Assembly (NCBI GenBank): GCA_030765045.1
Contig: CM060967.1
Location: forward strand, 168,664,251-168,728,250
Reading direction: 5' to 3'
Length of the DNA stretch: 64,000 nucleotides
DNA from: Tenodera sinensis
Taxonomy: Eukaryota > Arthropoda > Insecta > Mantodea > Mantidae
In this document: positions 31,725-44,108 of the stretch, in pieces
Numbering within the stretch: position 1 is the stretch's first letter
Layout: the number at the start of each line of letters is the position of its first letter
Notes under the pieces: generated by a model
Told to the model about the DNA's origin: nothing
Database searches by the model: none
What the model saw: the letters and a program-made list of their open reading frames with translations, nothing else
Program-made: the position numbers and the translations under genes

Positions 31725-32935
31725 TAGCACTTGAAGGCCTGTTCACAGCAGTTAAATTTTATATACATTACTGGTAAAGCGCAATAAAAATAGACAAACC
31801 TTGCAGGAAAAATATAGAATGCATTTTTAAAATAAACAATGTCTTAATTTTTTTTCGTAACGTTAACCATTTTAAAAAAAATTCATATTGCATGTTTGCA
31901 TTTACTTCTTTATCCGATGCCATATTTGAAAGTTTCTGGCTTATTTACATTGCAAGAGCTCATTATCACGACTAAAGTATTGGAATACTGTTTTGTTATG
32001 TGAGTTTAACATGTACACATTTTGTTTTATTTGAAGTCATAGCGGCATATGAAGGGAGTTTTCACAGTGTGAGCATATGAGAACACGTGCGTCAAGGCGA
32101 GTGAATTTTCAAGAACGAGGTGTTGATATTTTGACAACTTATGTAAATGTTACATTTCGGCTACTCCCTCGCTGTATTCGTTAATATGAGCGTCCGACAT
32201 ATATTTTATTTTACTGAGTGTTGCCTTGCTTGCAATTCCTTGTTATTTATGGCAATAATGGTAGTAATACCAGTGGTACTAGTGCGGTAGTGCCAGTGGC
32301 AGTGGCAGTACAGGCATATGACTCTCCCAAAATTATTTGGTTGAATGTTAAGGGTGATTTGTTTTCTGTTTTTGAAATCTAGTTCTGTCTACACATCTCC
32401 GGGTTACCTGAGAAGCAGTAATATTAATATTACTTGAAGTTGAAGCTTGAGATTCGAACTTCACTGATCACTGTCATTACTTTCTGTAACTTTTCGCTTT
32501 TTGTCACAAATTTATCCATGCTGACGAACAATAGAAGAGTGAGTTACAAGAAACTGAAATGAATACTGCAGTCATCATTGCTGGAATTGTTACTGAATGC
32601 CAACCCAACTAATGAACCTGATAATTGTTTACTATTTAGCTTACTTGCGATATGGTAGGTTTACTAATTCTCAGCTCGCACTCGTATCATGTACAATTTG
32701 TATTGAAAGTGCTCCGTGTCTTGTATTTTGAAAGAGTAGTAAAGGTAAATACAGTAAAAAGAAAATATACTTCCCTGGAAGGGAAGGAAATCTTTGACGA
32801 ACCGGGGAAATTATTTAACGAGAAGGAGAATCGCCCCCCCCCCTCATCCCCTCCGTTAATTCGAACCCTGATTTCATATCATCTCCTTCCTTACTTCGGG
32901 CTGATCAATCATCCTGGCTATTCTCTCTGATCCAG
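31725..32935. other. No recognisable feature
   Basis: AT-rich. A small run of AGTGGCAGTGGCAGT repeats lies near 32292-32310. The open frame 32652-32930 has no recognisable domain. Confidence 0.45.
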
Positions 32936-32939
32936 AGTC

Positions 32940-33062
32940 TGTCTACTTCTCGACTTCAGGCGCTGATTTGATGTGGGTAACAGGAAAACTAGCGAAAAAC
33001 CCAAGGTCAGAGGTCTGGGAATTCGAACCCGGAACCTCCCAAATGCGAGCCGCCTCGCTGTT
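32940..33062 (-). mobile_element. Third tRNA-like SINE fragment
   Basis: On the minus strand GGAGGTTCCGGGTTCGAATT has a near-perfect polymerase III B box. It is followed by GGGTTTTTCGCTAGTTTTCC, a SINE-body-like stretch. The A-box end is degraded. Its family differs from SINE-1 and SINE-2. Confidence 0.45.
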
Positions 33063-33197
33063 TAAAAGCAACAGCATCAAATAATCACAAGCAACAATAT
33101 ATGCTGTAAAGATAGAGGATGCATTTGTGCAATACCTACAGCGCGATAACTGTTTGTCCATTAGTTGTATGATTGGGGAATGGTCGGGTGTCGGAAG

Positions 33198-33230
33198 GCG
33201 AGGCGAGGCGAGGCAAGGCAAGGCAAGGCT
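33198..33230. repeat. (GAGGC)n/(AAGGC)n pentamer repeat
   Basis: Three GAGGC-type and three AAGGC-type units in tandem. Too short to say more. Confidence 0.8.
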
Positions 33231-33569
33231 CTATTTTAATGCAGTTTTCCATCAAGCGGTGCAGACCCCCGCAGGCGAAACCACTTTCCGTTTCTTCGAG
33301 CCCTGCAGCGAGACACTATGTATTCAACTTTTTGTTTTTTTCATCTTCAGTTGTTTAAGCCGTTTCTGTTAGGCTCCATCCTTCCTCCAGTGTGAATAAC
33401 ATCAGTGTCAGCTTAAGGGAATGGCTTTGTTAAACACATCGCCCCTTCATTGTTTTTAACTAGAGTCAAGTTTAATGAATTTCCCATGGTAAAACATACT
33501 CCTCGCTAATTAATTCCCCTTCATTTAGAAGCGTAGTATTTTAGCTTTTGACTCCATCAAAAGAAGTAA

Positions 33570-34020
33570 TTGAAAAATCTAATGTGTGCACTCATATGGC
33601 TTTCCCAACTCGCTCTTCTCCAAACTATTCTTCAAACACTTCTCTTCTACATGAATTGAGATAGACATTTAAAGAATTGGTTTTATTGCATGCTTTCTTG
33701 TCACTACAATGGGAATAAAGTGATAAACTTAAGCGACAGTTAATTGTTTTAAGAAACAGTTGCTGTGTGATGGTTTTCACATTCCATTCTTCTGCCTGTC
33801 CAGGACATAACGAAGATTAGCCATTTGAGAAAAGAATAAGTATTGGGAACTCAAACAATAACAAGGAATATCTCGGAAATGGTTCACTCCATAAAAATTA
33901 ATTTGACATTGTGTGGTTTAACGAGATTTATGTTTTTTCTGTAGAAGATTCTACTCCTTACGGTTTACCTACCAGTTATTCCAAGATCATCCGAAATGAA
34001 GAGAACTTCTACTGTAGACA
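33570..34020 (-). mobile_element. Family X copy 7, 3' part
   Basis: Plus-strand start TCTAATGTGTGCACTCATAT, GGCTTTCCCAACTC. It runs through GGTTCACTCCATAAAAATTA and is lost after about 34020. Clearly more diverged than copies 5 and 11. Confidence 0.65.
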
Positions 34021-34517
34021 TTTGTGGAACATAGTCACGTACACTATTTTAGTTGAAAACTCTGGCTGTTTCTAAAATGAACATACTGTTTTACATTTTC
34101 CAATCAATAGTTCCCTTACCAGTTCTGATCGTGCACTTCTCCCCACCAGAGTGCAATTTGTAGAAGCAACACTCAGTGACACTTGCAGTGAGATTTGTAG
34201 TGGTATTACTCTTACTAAATAAAGTAATTTTCCTTGCTGCTACAAGAACAACTAGGTATATTCAAAGGTTTTGGAGTTAGAGTGAGTATATCTTTATCCA
34301 ATACAGCTACATTACATTGACCTATATCTTTTGTTTCGTAGATTTTAATTTTGTAGCCTCACTTCTTTCAGACTGTCCCAGCATAAACGACCTTTTTTTC
34401 TGAAACCACTAAAGACAGCTAAATTAAATTTTTGGACATTAAATCTTTAAGTTCTATTGTATATATAATCTGATATAGATGTCATGATTAGCAATTAAAA
34501 AAAAAGAAGAAAAGAAA
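34021..34517. other. No recognisable feature
   Basis: Sequence between two minus-oriented X copies; nothing recognised. An A/G-rich tract lies near 34497-34526. Confidence 0.45.
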
Positions 34518-35255
34518 GAAAAAGTAACTAGTGTTGCACTCACGTGAAACATTTGCACAAATCATCTTATTGCTCATTTTTCTTGTAGGTACAAGGAGAA
34601 TGTGGGAGCACAGGTATTTTAAAGCTTTGAAATTCCGTTCTCTTTGCACGGATAAGATATAAAAAATGAATAACGATCTTACATTTGTGAAAAGTATAAA
34701 TATTGCAAAACTCGCACAAATAATAAGGAATATCTCCGAAATAGTTCACGACACAACAAAATTCATTTGGATATAAATCGTATGTTTAACGAGATCTACA
34801 TTTTTGTATATTAAGATTTGGTCTATCTCTTCAAGACTAAAGATGTCTGCGTGGGCTATAGCCATAAAATTCAAAATATACATATATCTTAAACATACAT
34901 ATATCTTAATCATAATCGTTAGCCATTTTCGAGAAAATCAAAATGTTCGAAAAATTTTCCATGTAAAGGGTAGTTTAGGGTGGATGAATTTTCTTCTAAA
35001 TCTTCGGGACACCCCTTGAAAGATACAAAAACTTAAATACCAAATATTGGTTTGTAACCGACTTTTCGTTTTTGAGTTATGTTGTTCACAGACAAAAAAA
35101 AAAAAAAAAAAGCGCAAGCGCAGTCGTTTTTCTAAAAATACTTTTCTTTTTCAGGGGGTCTGAAAACATATATGTTTCCGGTGAAATCTCGACATGGAAT
35201 TTGTGGTTGAAATACAATACTTCTGCTTACTTTACATAGTGGGGAAAGTAAAAAT
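34518..35255 (-). mobile_element. Family X copy 8
   Basis: Nearly complete, from GTGTTGCACTCACGTG to CTTTACATAGTGGGGAAAGT. At the microsatellite position it has an A-run of about 19 bases followed by GCGCAAGCGCA instead of a CA tract. Short deletion near the 3' end. Confidence 0.75.
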
Positions 35256-35259
35256 TGTA

Positions 35260-35580
35260 TTATATAATGTTAATAGGAACCGGGCTAGAGAAAGGTTTCT
35301 TTTTGCGTTGCACAATTTGCACACTAGCACCTGTCGAATTAAGCAGCGAACACTTAGACTCAGGGCTCTTTCTCCCATTCGCTATGGTCTTACTACGAGT
35401 AATGACAGAGAGGATAACTTACTAATGCTCAAACTTCTCCTGGTTATCCATATTTGGATATAAGCAATCCACACACACGCAATGAAAACTGTTCCTTGCT
35501 AAGGGCATTGGGCAATGTGAACATTATAATTATGGACATATGGCAAACCACTTCTGACTGTAATTGACACATCAGTGAAA
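35260..35580. other. Unassigned spacer
   Basis: Includes an open frame (35194-35463) running out of X copy 8 that has no known motif. Nothing else recognised. Confidence 0.45.
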
Positions 35581-35584
35581 CAAA

Positions 35585-36300
35585 AAGATGAGTGTAATCA
35601 CACGACTTTCTCTACTCGCTCTTGTACAAACCGTTCCAGAAAACGCTGCTTCTATCTAGACCATCTTAATCGAGATAGATATTTGTAAAAATAGTTTATT
35701 AGCTTATTATGCATTTTAGGTATAGTGGGAATATGGGAATGCAATAGGCTTTAAGTAATAGTCAGATCTTTCAAGAGGTGTTCGCTATGTGATGGCTTTA
35801 AAATTCCAGCCTGTGTGGTCCTAATGACCTACTTGTCGATGGGCCCTTAAACTTTATACACTCACTCACTCACTCACTCACTCACTCACTCACTCACTCA
35901 CTCACTCACTTTTTGCAATTTCAGAAAAGTATTTCAAAATTCAAACGATAAACAAGAAAATAGTTATCTTCACAAACAAATTATTTCAATAAATTGCACT
36001 TTAACAAATCTACATTTTTTGTGTGGTAAGATTTTGTATAACTCTTACGGTTTACTCGTTGGGTAAAAGTCGCCCAGAATGAAGAGGACTTAAAAAAAAA
36101 AAAAAAGAAATAAACATTTTAAGGTCTTGAAGATTTAAATAAAAATCATCAGAGGAAGTTTTGAGAAAAATGAGAATTTTCGAGAAACGTTCTATGTTAA
36201 AGGTAGTTTGGGGTGGTGTCTTTTTCCTGGAAATCTTCGTGTCCCACCTTTCTTTCAGGATGAATCGATTAGAAACCAACCTTCATATCTTCCAGGCATA
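35585..36300 (-). mobile_element. Family X copy 9
   Basis: Starts near AATCACACGACTTTCTCTAC and ends near the block GTGTCCCACC. It carries a TS-CACT insertion (35813-35910). The X head is missing; a plus-oriented X fragment follows at 36320. Confidence 0.65.
35813..35910 (+). mobile_element. TS-CACT retroposon copy 3
   Basis: Body from GGTCCTAATGACCTACTTGT to GGGCCCTTAAAC, then TTTATA and about 13 CACT units. It lies inside X copy 9. I see no exact target duplication, so this copy may be older or altered at its edges. Confidence 0.75.
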
Positions 36301-36319
36301 CGACACCAAGATTAAATAA

Positions 36320-36560
36320 AAGAATACTCCAAAATACTCTTTACATGGAAAGATCTTCAAACATTTTTTTCCCAAAACGGCTATAACGCTTTTGTTTAAA
36401 CAACCATACTTTAATAATTTGTATGAGAAATAAAACACATATCTTGATTTCTGGAAACATTCTCTGAAGTCTTATAAAAGATAGACAAAATCTTATTACA
36501 CAAAAAATGAAAATCTTATTAAAGCACGCAATGATTTTTTTTGGTAGATATAACCGTTTT
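36320..36560 (+). mobile_element. Family X copy 9b, internal fragment, inverted to copy 9
   Basis: Matches the X middle: CTTTACATGGAAAGATCTTC, CAAAACGGCTATAACG, ATAGACAAAATCTTATTACA and TTAAAGCACGCAATG. It is opposite in orientation to the adjoining copy 9, making an inverted pair. Confidence 0.6.
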
Positions 36561-37164
36561 CGAGTTATTCGTTGTTATTGGTTTGGGGGACGTAGGTAAA
36601 AAAGTGTCACCTTGGAAAAACATTTATACCTCCTACATTTTTTAACTTATAAAACTGAAATTTGATGTGCTAATTACTAATGCTTATTTACATACAGCGA
36701 AATGTTTTTCATAATAATAATGTCTTTGGGTTGTGTTATGCTTTGGGCTATCTAATAAAAAATAATGCACATTTTCTCAAACATTGCTCAAGATATTTCA
36801 TTGGAAGTATTTATGACTTATCTTGAATATGCAACACATAATCCTGTGGAACGAAATTTTTATATATTATCATTTTTGAGATAAAAAATAATATATTGTT
36901 ACTTAGACATAATTCTTGAAATTCTGCTCCACAAGATTATGCAGCAGGACCTTTGTTATCGAACTCCTATATTTAATTAAGTGTACATACAATAGTTTCT
37001 GAGAAAAAAAAAACATCTTCGAGATGAACAAATTAAACTGTAGAAAGTTGAGTTAAAGATTTACATGCCTAAGCATGTATAAAGATTTATTTTGATTTTC
37101 ATTGTTGCAGAGGTGTTTCAAAAGGCGACCTCAATAAAGGTATTTTGCCCCCCCCCCCACACAC
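36561..37164. other. No recognisable feature
   Basis: Very AT-rich; nothing recognised. Confidence 0.5.
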
Positions 37165-37297
37165 ACACACACTTTTCTAAAAATTCCTTTTTTTTTTTTT
37201 TTATTCAGGGGCCTGAATTTGCGGTGAAATCTCGACATCGAATTTTTGCGTGGAATACAATACTTCCTCTACTATATATAGTAGAGAAAGTAAAAAT
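37151..37297 (-). mobile_element. Family X copy 10, head only
   Basis: A C-run and a CA tract (37149-37171), then TTTTCTAAAAATTCC, the AATCTCGACATCGAATTTTT block and the X head ending CTATATATAGTAGAGAAAGT. The CA tract is again at the standard X position. Confidence 0.8.
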
Positions 37298-37299
37298 CA

Positions 37300-38560
37300 T
37301 TTTTTGAGCAATCGACACGTAATACTGTCGTTAAAGCTAGGCAAGTTTTATGAGTACATATTGTGTTTGATTTGAGAGGGAATATGAAAGGCAGTTAACC
37401 CTCCCCAGTGCGTAGGGAGCAGCGTACCCACATCGAGAGGATGAACCTCCAGGCGAAATGATCTGCGCGGCTTTGGCTCTCAAAGGCTGTTTAATTCGAT
37501 CCTTTTTTTCTCTCCTTTGGTACCACTTTGCAAGAGAACTCATTTTACAAGTTTTGTGAGAGCGGGTACATCGTTCCTGCATTTTCCATTTCATCCTCTG
37601 AAAATTCCTGCGGCAGCAAAAAGTTACAAAGAAATTAGCCTTTGGTAAGTCCTACTGAGAGAAAATATAGACATAAATAACATCTATGGCACAAAAAGGG
37701 AAGTGCGCATGGTTAATTGGAAATTCACGGGTAGGTATAACATTACAGGGTTGGGTTTAAAAATGAGAATCTTGGAAATAAATCATTGCCTATTACTTAC
37801 CTGCAACCTGTATATCTAGTGAACTAGGAAATTGAATCTCTATCTAAGACGTGTTCTTGCTTATGCATCTTAGAGGATAAATGAATTTATCTACCCCTCC
37901 CAAGAAATGTTTAAGAATTCCAATTACAGGTTTAATGCAACAAAAAATGCTGCACACCTGTCAAATGGAAATGAGTGCATGTAGCAGTGCCTGGGTTTTT
38001 CTCGGTAACTTAACTTCCATGAACAGCATTCAATATCTCTACGGATGATCCAAATTGTTGCATTTCTGGTCACAAGTGTGGACAATTGTGCTTCGATCTC
38101 AGGCCGGGAATTTCATAGGGAGATAGCAATCTTACCTATGCACTTCTCGGTTATAAAATGACGTTACATTTGTGGAAAATATAAGTCTGTGCAAAATGCT
38201 GCTAGCAGAAAATTCAATAACTTATACTCTTATGAGGATTAGATATTGTGACGCGTGCGTACGGCAGCGGCAACACAACAAAGGACGCTCGGGGCCGGAC
38301 TGCCCTACCCACTGGCGCGGCGCTCAAGGTCATTCTTCCCCATACTACTCACGCGAGCAAACACGTGACTAACAACAATCAAGCGGCAGTACAAAGGGTT
38401 TTCCAGGGTATTTGAGAAGTGTCCGGTGATCGGCGTGTTTGTAGAAGTTCCAGAAAGGTCCGTGTTAATTAATCCGCACTACAACGCGAGGCAACGAGTT
38501 AGAGGAGTTACGCTTACAGACATGAGTCGGTCAGTAAGTATGTCAGTGAGCGCGAGAGAG

Positions 38561-38617
<57 letters not shown>

Positions 38618-39105
38618 ACTGTCATTGTGAAAGATACGCCGCGTCAAAGTGAAGTAGTTTTAATCAGTGCTGAGTGATTGTATCTTCAGAGTTAGTGTAC
38701 GAGAGAGAAAGTGAAGAAAAGGACTGAGTCAAGGTTATGAGAAGAAAACAGTTGTGTGTTGTAATATCAACTATGTTAAAAAGAGAACTGCGTATTTGTG
38801 ATAAAATTTTAGAGGAAAATAAAGTGACAAAAAAGTAGTTGGACTGGACTTTTGTAGTTTTTGTCACAATATTAATAATTATTTTATACTCATCATTGTC
38901 TTAGCTATGTTAAAACACTGTTTGAACCTGTTCCAGTTCTCGCGTTTTTTATGTGTGTTATCACACCTTACCTGATAATGACGCTCTATCGAGTTGTCGC
39001 ACCAACTACACACAAACAGTGGAATATCTCCAGGATATTGCACTTTGCATCACTTACATAACACTTTCCACTAATTTTTTATTTAGTATGTCTACTTTAG
39101 AGTCA
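37300..39105. other. Unrecognised sequence with a TG repeat
   Basis: No coding or shared repeat signal. Short open frames (37337-37594, 38172-38372, 38426-38677) have no recognisable domain; the last crosses the TG repeat. Confidence 0.45.
38562..38616. repeat. (TG)n microsatellite
   Basis: 55 bp of perfect TG. Not in an X copy. Confidence 0.95.
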
Positions 39106-39109
39106 GGCT

Positions 39110-39352
39110 TTGTTTCTTTTATGAACTTGTTATAAACAAGAATTTGCCAAAGGATGTACGAAATTGGACCACATAAAAATGAGACAATTAGAAGAGAATT
39201 GGGAATATACTCAATATATGATAGAATTAAAAAAAATATCGCGTTGGTTAGGAACAACATGTTCAGAGAATGGGGGAAAAGGGATTGCACAGGGAAGACC
39301 TAGGGAAAGATGCAAGGTGTTATCGTGAACTCGGAACAGATGATTCCTTGAA
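39110..39352 (+). pseudogene. LINE C-terminal remnant ending in a GAA repeat
   Basis: One plus-strand frame gives HKNETIRRELGIYSIYDRIK, then NNMFREWGKRD before a stop. Another frame continues HREDLGKDARCYRELGTDD. This fits the region near the C-terminus of many insect LINE polyproteins (NE.IR.ELGIYSI..RI..., then a GRPR.RW.DD-like segment). A GAA microsatellite begins directly after, as expected for a tandem-repeat 3' tail. The long Lys-rich and Ser-rich open frames across the GAA tract are artefacts. Confidence 0.6.
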
Positions 39353-39423
39353 GAAGAAGAAGAAGAAGAAGAAGAAGAAGAAGAAGAAGAAGAAGAAGAA
39401 GAAGAAGAAGAAGAAGAAGAAGA
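39350..39423. repeat. (GAA)n microsatellite at a LINE 3' end
   Basis: About 74 bp of GAA units directly downstream of LINE C-terminal coding sequence, in the same orientation. Confidence 0.9.
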
Positions 39424-39539
39424 TAAGGGAATATTCTGGAGAAATTTCAATATTGGTGTATAGAAAGGAAAACGAACTTCTCGGCGTCAATATGCATTTG
39501 CTACGAACTAGGGAACTTAACAGTTTAAAAGTGTTTTAA

Positions 39540-40790
39540 TATAGACAGCAACGAAAGTGATGATTATAGAATTCTTTAAAAGTTAATTTTAAAAAATAAT
39601 AAAATTTGATTTAGTAGATAACTATATAACTTCAAATCACTATACACATATTCTACTTTTAAATCCGTCATTAATTATTTAATTTATAAAATTTTCTACT
39701 AGCAGAATTTTGTCCAACTCTGTCACATTTTACACAAACTTAAATTTTGATTTGTGCATTTTCGCGACGGTTTATTTTCTAGTTTAAACTCTGATTATAG
39801 ACGGAATGAGGCAAGACTTGCGAAATCTTTTCTGTTACGAAATGCAGTGAAACGCAAAGCTATCAAATTCACCAAAAAATGGAATGAAGAAGCGAGAGTA
39901 GAAACTTGGCGAGGTTACGTGAAATTGAGCCCGTCCGCCCGTCCGCCCGCCCTCAGCTGCCCTGGGAAACACGTAACTTTATCGACTGGATTACCGACAC
40001 GCTAGTCTTAGCCTCAGGGATACTGGATCGAACCTGCACTGCAGCGATTCTGCATAACCTTTTCTTATCGCTTTCTCTGGATCACGTTATTAAGTGAAAG
40101 TTGTTGCAGGAAGAACCTTGTATCTCTGTCAATATCATGTCGAGTACAAAAAACATGAACACGTAGAACAAATGACATGCGGGCATAGCAAGATGGCCTT
40201 GAACCACAGCATAAAACGGAACGGCCGTGTTTATGTAGCAGAAGAGCCAACTTATGTTGTGTGGCCACGAAACCTCGTGGAAAGTTTTCATTAGAGCTAG
40301 GAAATTGAGAAAAACTCCTTTTCTTTTCTGGTAATTGATTGATTAAGGGCTCTCAACTATTTGGTCGTCAACGCCCTTATATGTAAAATGGATCATGGCA
40401 GGAGCCAGAGGTAAATTTTAATATAAAATAAAAATACTAATAACACAGCAAATTTCATACATAAATATACCAAACAAAGAGGCAAAAGTCAGAATTAAAA
40501 CAAAGTTATGAAAAGGTCGAAAAGTGTGAAATTTTGATGTCAAGCTTTAAATCCTCAGGGTTATGTTTATCTTTGCTAAAAACTTCAAAATTCTTTTCGA
40601 CCGCCTGTTTATCGCCCGCTAGGACCTCTGCAAGTCTGACAGTCAGTTGCAGGGAGTCTCGAGGGTGCGCTATGGAAACACACTAGCAGCACGTGACGGA
40701 CCGATAATAATATAACTGGTTTATTACTTCACTGTCACGCAAACTTGTGCGTCAATGTTGTAATGCCTTTTTATCTTAATTTGATTGAAT
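39540..40790. other. No recognisable feature
   Basis: AT-rich. Several overlapping short open frames (39754-40005, 39906-40097, 40082-40294) have no recognisable domain. Confidence 0.45.
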
Positions 40791-40794
40791 TTAG

Positions 40795-40918
40795 TCACAA
40801 TTTAATGTTCAGAGGAAGATTTGTATTCCACCCAAAAATTGGATGTCGAGATTTCACCTAAATATATGTTTTGAGACCTCCTGAATCCAAAAATAAGAGC
40901 GTTTTTAGAAAAAGGTTC

Positions 40919-40991
<73 letters not shown>

Positions 40992-41702
40992 AGTCTGTTG
41001 GACAGCATAACTCAAAAACGAAAGGTCGGTTAAAAACTAAAGTTGGTATTTGAGTTTAATGTCTTTCAAGGATGCGACACGAAGATTTTGAACAAAATTG
41101 CTGCACCCTAAATTACCCTTTACATGGAAAATTTTTCGATAATTTTGATTTTCTTGAAAACGGCTCTAATGATTTTGATTAAAATGACATATGTTTAATA
41201 TATTTTTATGGCAAATGAAATGTATATTTTTAATTTTCTGCCTATAGCTTGTGTAGTCCTGTTTACTGTGGATGACTTTTGAATAACTCGTAAACCGCAA
41301 GATATTGACAAAATCTTACTATACAAAATGTAGATCTCGCTAAAAGACAATTTATGTGCAAGTAGGTAATTGTTTTTTGTAGAGTGAACTATTTCGGAGA
41401 TATTCCTCGTTATTTGTGTGAGTTTTGGAGAAGTTGTAGTTTTGTCAAATGGAACATCGTTATTTAATTTTTTGTATGTTAAGCGTGCAAAGAAAGCGCG
41501 AAAGCTTTAAAAGATTTGACTGTAGCTCAAAGCCTAGTGTATTCCCATATTCCCATTGCACGTGCAAGAAAACGAGCAATAATATTTCTGCAAATGTTTA
41601 TCTCAACTAACACGAAGAAGATAGAAGAATAAGAGTTTGTAAGAATGGTTAGTACAAGAGTAGAGGATGTCGTGAGTGCAACACGTCAGATTTTTTATTT
41701 AT
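40795..41702 (+). mobile_element. Family X copy 11, near full length (reference copy)
   Basis: The longest copy, about 0.9 kb: from GGAAGATTTGTATTCCACCC to GTGAGTGCAACACGTCAGAT. Landmarks in order: ATGTCGAGATTTCACC, GT tract, GGACAGCATAACTC, TTGGTATTTGAGTTTAATG, CAAGGATGCGACACGAAGAT, CCTTTACATGGAAAATTTTT, TTTGATTAAAATGACATATG, GCAAATGAAATGTATATTTT, GTAGTCCTGTTTACT, TAGAGTGAACTATTTCGGAG and TATTCCTCGTTATTTGTGTG. No coding capacity is seen. Across copies the head has ACTTTCTCTACT and the tail AGTAGAGAAAGT, a 12-bp inverted pair set slightly inside each end. Confidence 0.85.
40919..40990. repeat. (GT)n microsatellite within X copy 11
   Basis: 72 bp with one AT interruption near 40947, at the standard internal X position. 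Confidence 0.95.
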
Positions 41703-41704
41703 CA

Positions 41705-42405
41705 AATGTATTAATTATTTTTATGTATTTTAATGCTAGAAGTACATAAAACGTTGTATGTAACACATGTATAGGTAATGTTTTCATTGTGACACTCGTT
41801 ACATAACTAGTTGATAATGTTTAGAGCAAATAAACTACTTATGGACGATTTCCAAGCAGATGCAGCTGACTATCCTTGGGATGCAGAATGCCTTGCTTTG
41901 AACTTTCTGTTGAAGATGTTTGTCTGGTCGTTGCATTCTTTGTTCAAAACAGTCTTGTGCGTAATATACCTACATGCCCCATTTATCATGGTACAAGGCT
42001 GAAAGTTGCGCACAACGATTGGCACATTTCCAAATGGCTCAGGACAATTTGTATCCACGATCCAGTATAAAGAGCTGATCTTTTCGAAAATGTGCTTGGA
42101 TTGCATATTAAGATAACCATTAATCGCAAACCACATTTATATTCCAAAAGACTATGTTATTATTTTTGACGTACATTGGCTATCAGTAATGACAAATAAA
42201 ACTAAATAACCACTGCTGATGAATTTATAGCTTTCCTTAGCTTAACATGAAATACCATGGCTTTCGCACAAAGTAGGAACAGAAAAGACTGCGGATAGTC
42301 CAGAGATATAGCGTCTTCAAAGTCTAAAACTTTTACTCATTAAAAAAAGCTCGGACACATTCAATTTAATTTTTGAAAGAAATATTACTGTAGCCGATAA
42401 GGTTC
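41705..42405. other. Unrecognised sequence; 88-codon minus frame
   Basis: The minus-strand frame 42136-41870 has an ATG and a protein-like composition (IVDTNCPEPFGNVPIVVRNF), but I recognise no family. It could be a transposon or gene fragment. Nothing else seen. Confidence 0.3.
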
Positions 42406-42409
42406 TTTT

Positions 42410-42490
42410 AGCTGGCCGTGGTCGCTAGAACTTGTCTTTGGTGCTTCGCCACACAGAGGGTCGCGGGTTCGAGTATGTGTGAGAGTGAAC
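42410..42490 (+). mobile_element. tRNA-like SINE head (degenerate)
   Basis: AGCTGGCCGTGGTCGCTAGA resembles an A box and GGTCGCGGGTTCGAGTA contains a B box. The intervening CTTCGCCACACAGAG fits a tRNA-derived SINE. No tail or body could be defined. Confidence 0.5.
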
Positions 42491-43840
42491 ATTATAAAAA
42501 TAATCAGTGGATCGCTAAGTGGTCCTTGACGACTTAAGATCCAAGTGATTCTGCTGTGATAAAAGCTTCAACTATGTAGTCGAAGAAGTTTTCTCCCTTG
42601 TTTGTACCTACCTCTTATAAGAATGTGTTTTTTCTCGAAGCATGATGCAGATGCAGTTTCACAAACAAGTGTAGTAAAAGCACGTAAAGACGCCTGAGAT
42701 AAACATACCGGGTAAACTTAGTAATCTGCACCAGACGTTAACCACGGGCGCTTGTTCGTTACGGAAACCACTATCCTTAAACTCACAACGTCTGAAATGC
42801 TCTTGCGTTTCTCTGTCTTATCTGTAGGGTAGAGTTGGGTACGTTCCTTTCCTTAAACATTCCATTTCCTTATCATCTTTCAGGTGGTGCAGTTCCAGGC
42901 ATGTAGTCTTGGCAGTGCCGGGCAGATGGCGCGGATGATTGCGCATGATAACTACTGTTCTCGGCGCTAGATGGCATTTGACCGGCCTTGTCCTACTTCG
43001 GGGAGGGGGGGGGGGACGCACAGTGCGACGCCGGAACCACGGTGTGATGGCTGCTTGGCGGGGCCTAGTACCGAGATGAAGAGATCTTAGCACTTGTTAG
43101 TGACTTCCGCGCGTCTCTGTGGTCTGTCTAGCTGCGACCCTGTGTGGCACCTTCGTTTCCCTCATTTCATCCCTGCCTCCTGGGGGTGATAGCCACAATA
43201 TATCTGTGTAGGTCGAAGTGAGCGAGGTGTCCCTTCTGTGTCTATGCCCTTTACCCCTTTCTTACCCTTTTCATTAAATAGGTTCCTCTATCTTATTGTA
43301 AACATTAATATGCTAACAACACATCTTCGGAAATTATTTTAACTCCTTTGGCAGCTCTCCATTCTTTAAATAATGTAAATTCCTCGTCATACGAGTCCTT
43401 CGACTTACCGAGTAACTAAGTACAGAATTTTTAAAATAATCTGAGACTTCTTCGGGGATATCGATTTTCATTTAAACGCAGTACCTCCATTCAATTCCTC
43501 GTAATGTCGACTCTAATAATATTAACATTAATAAAATACAAGATTATTTCAGTTAACATTAGGATAAGATAAAACATTGTATATTACACGCGGTTATCAT
43601 ATAATTCTTTGCTCGGGAGAAATTGAAACACCCGTGCTCGTGTACTAAATATCTCACTCACAAATAATAGTATATTTAAGCCACTTGTAATATAAATAAC
43701 TATTGTTGTGTAGAAGATTATCTGAATGACAGATTATCCTGTTAATGCTTAAGTAATTAGCTGCTTTAGTGACAAATCACTGTTAATTACATCTAACGGC
43801 CCTAGCCCGAACTGAGCTAGTTCTAATTCTAATTTCTACA
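42491..43840. other. No recognisable feature
   Basis: A GC-rich patch at 42900-43200 includes a G-rich run near 42999-43014. The open frame 42818-43093 (Arg/Pro-rich, minus) is not recognisable. The rest is AT-rich. Confidence 0.45.
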
Positions 43841-43844
43841 ATTT

Positions 43845-43990
43845 TTTATCTAATTAACATGAAATAGAGAAATAAATGTTTGTAACAATGGCTTGTAGGT
43901 ACAAGAGTAGAGCAAGCCAAATGAGTGCAACACGTTAGCTTTTTGGGGTGGAATGCACTATTTCTGCTACTTACCATAAGTGCAAAGTGT
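43845..43990. mobile_element. Family X copy 12: tail(+) joined to head(-)
   Basis: A plus-oriented X 3' end (TTAACATGAAATAGAGAAAT to GAGTGCAACACGTTAGC) is followed at once by a minus-oriented X head (TTTTTGGGGTGGAATGCACT, ATTTCTGCTACTTAC). This is the mirror arrangement of X copy 4. Confidence 0.6.
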
Positions 43991-44108
43991 GCTTCCAATG
44001 CACGAGCTAATATATTATGATTTTTTGTCCAAGTGTGCAATAACTATCTGGAATTTGTTACTGATTTTGTTAATGTGTCTCTGTATAAGGATACAACCGT
44101 GTGGTATA

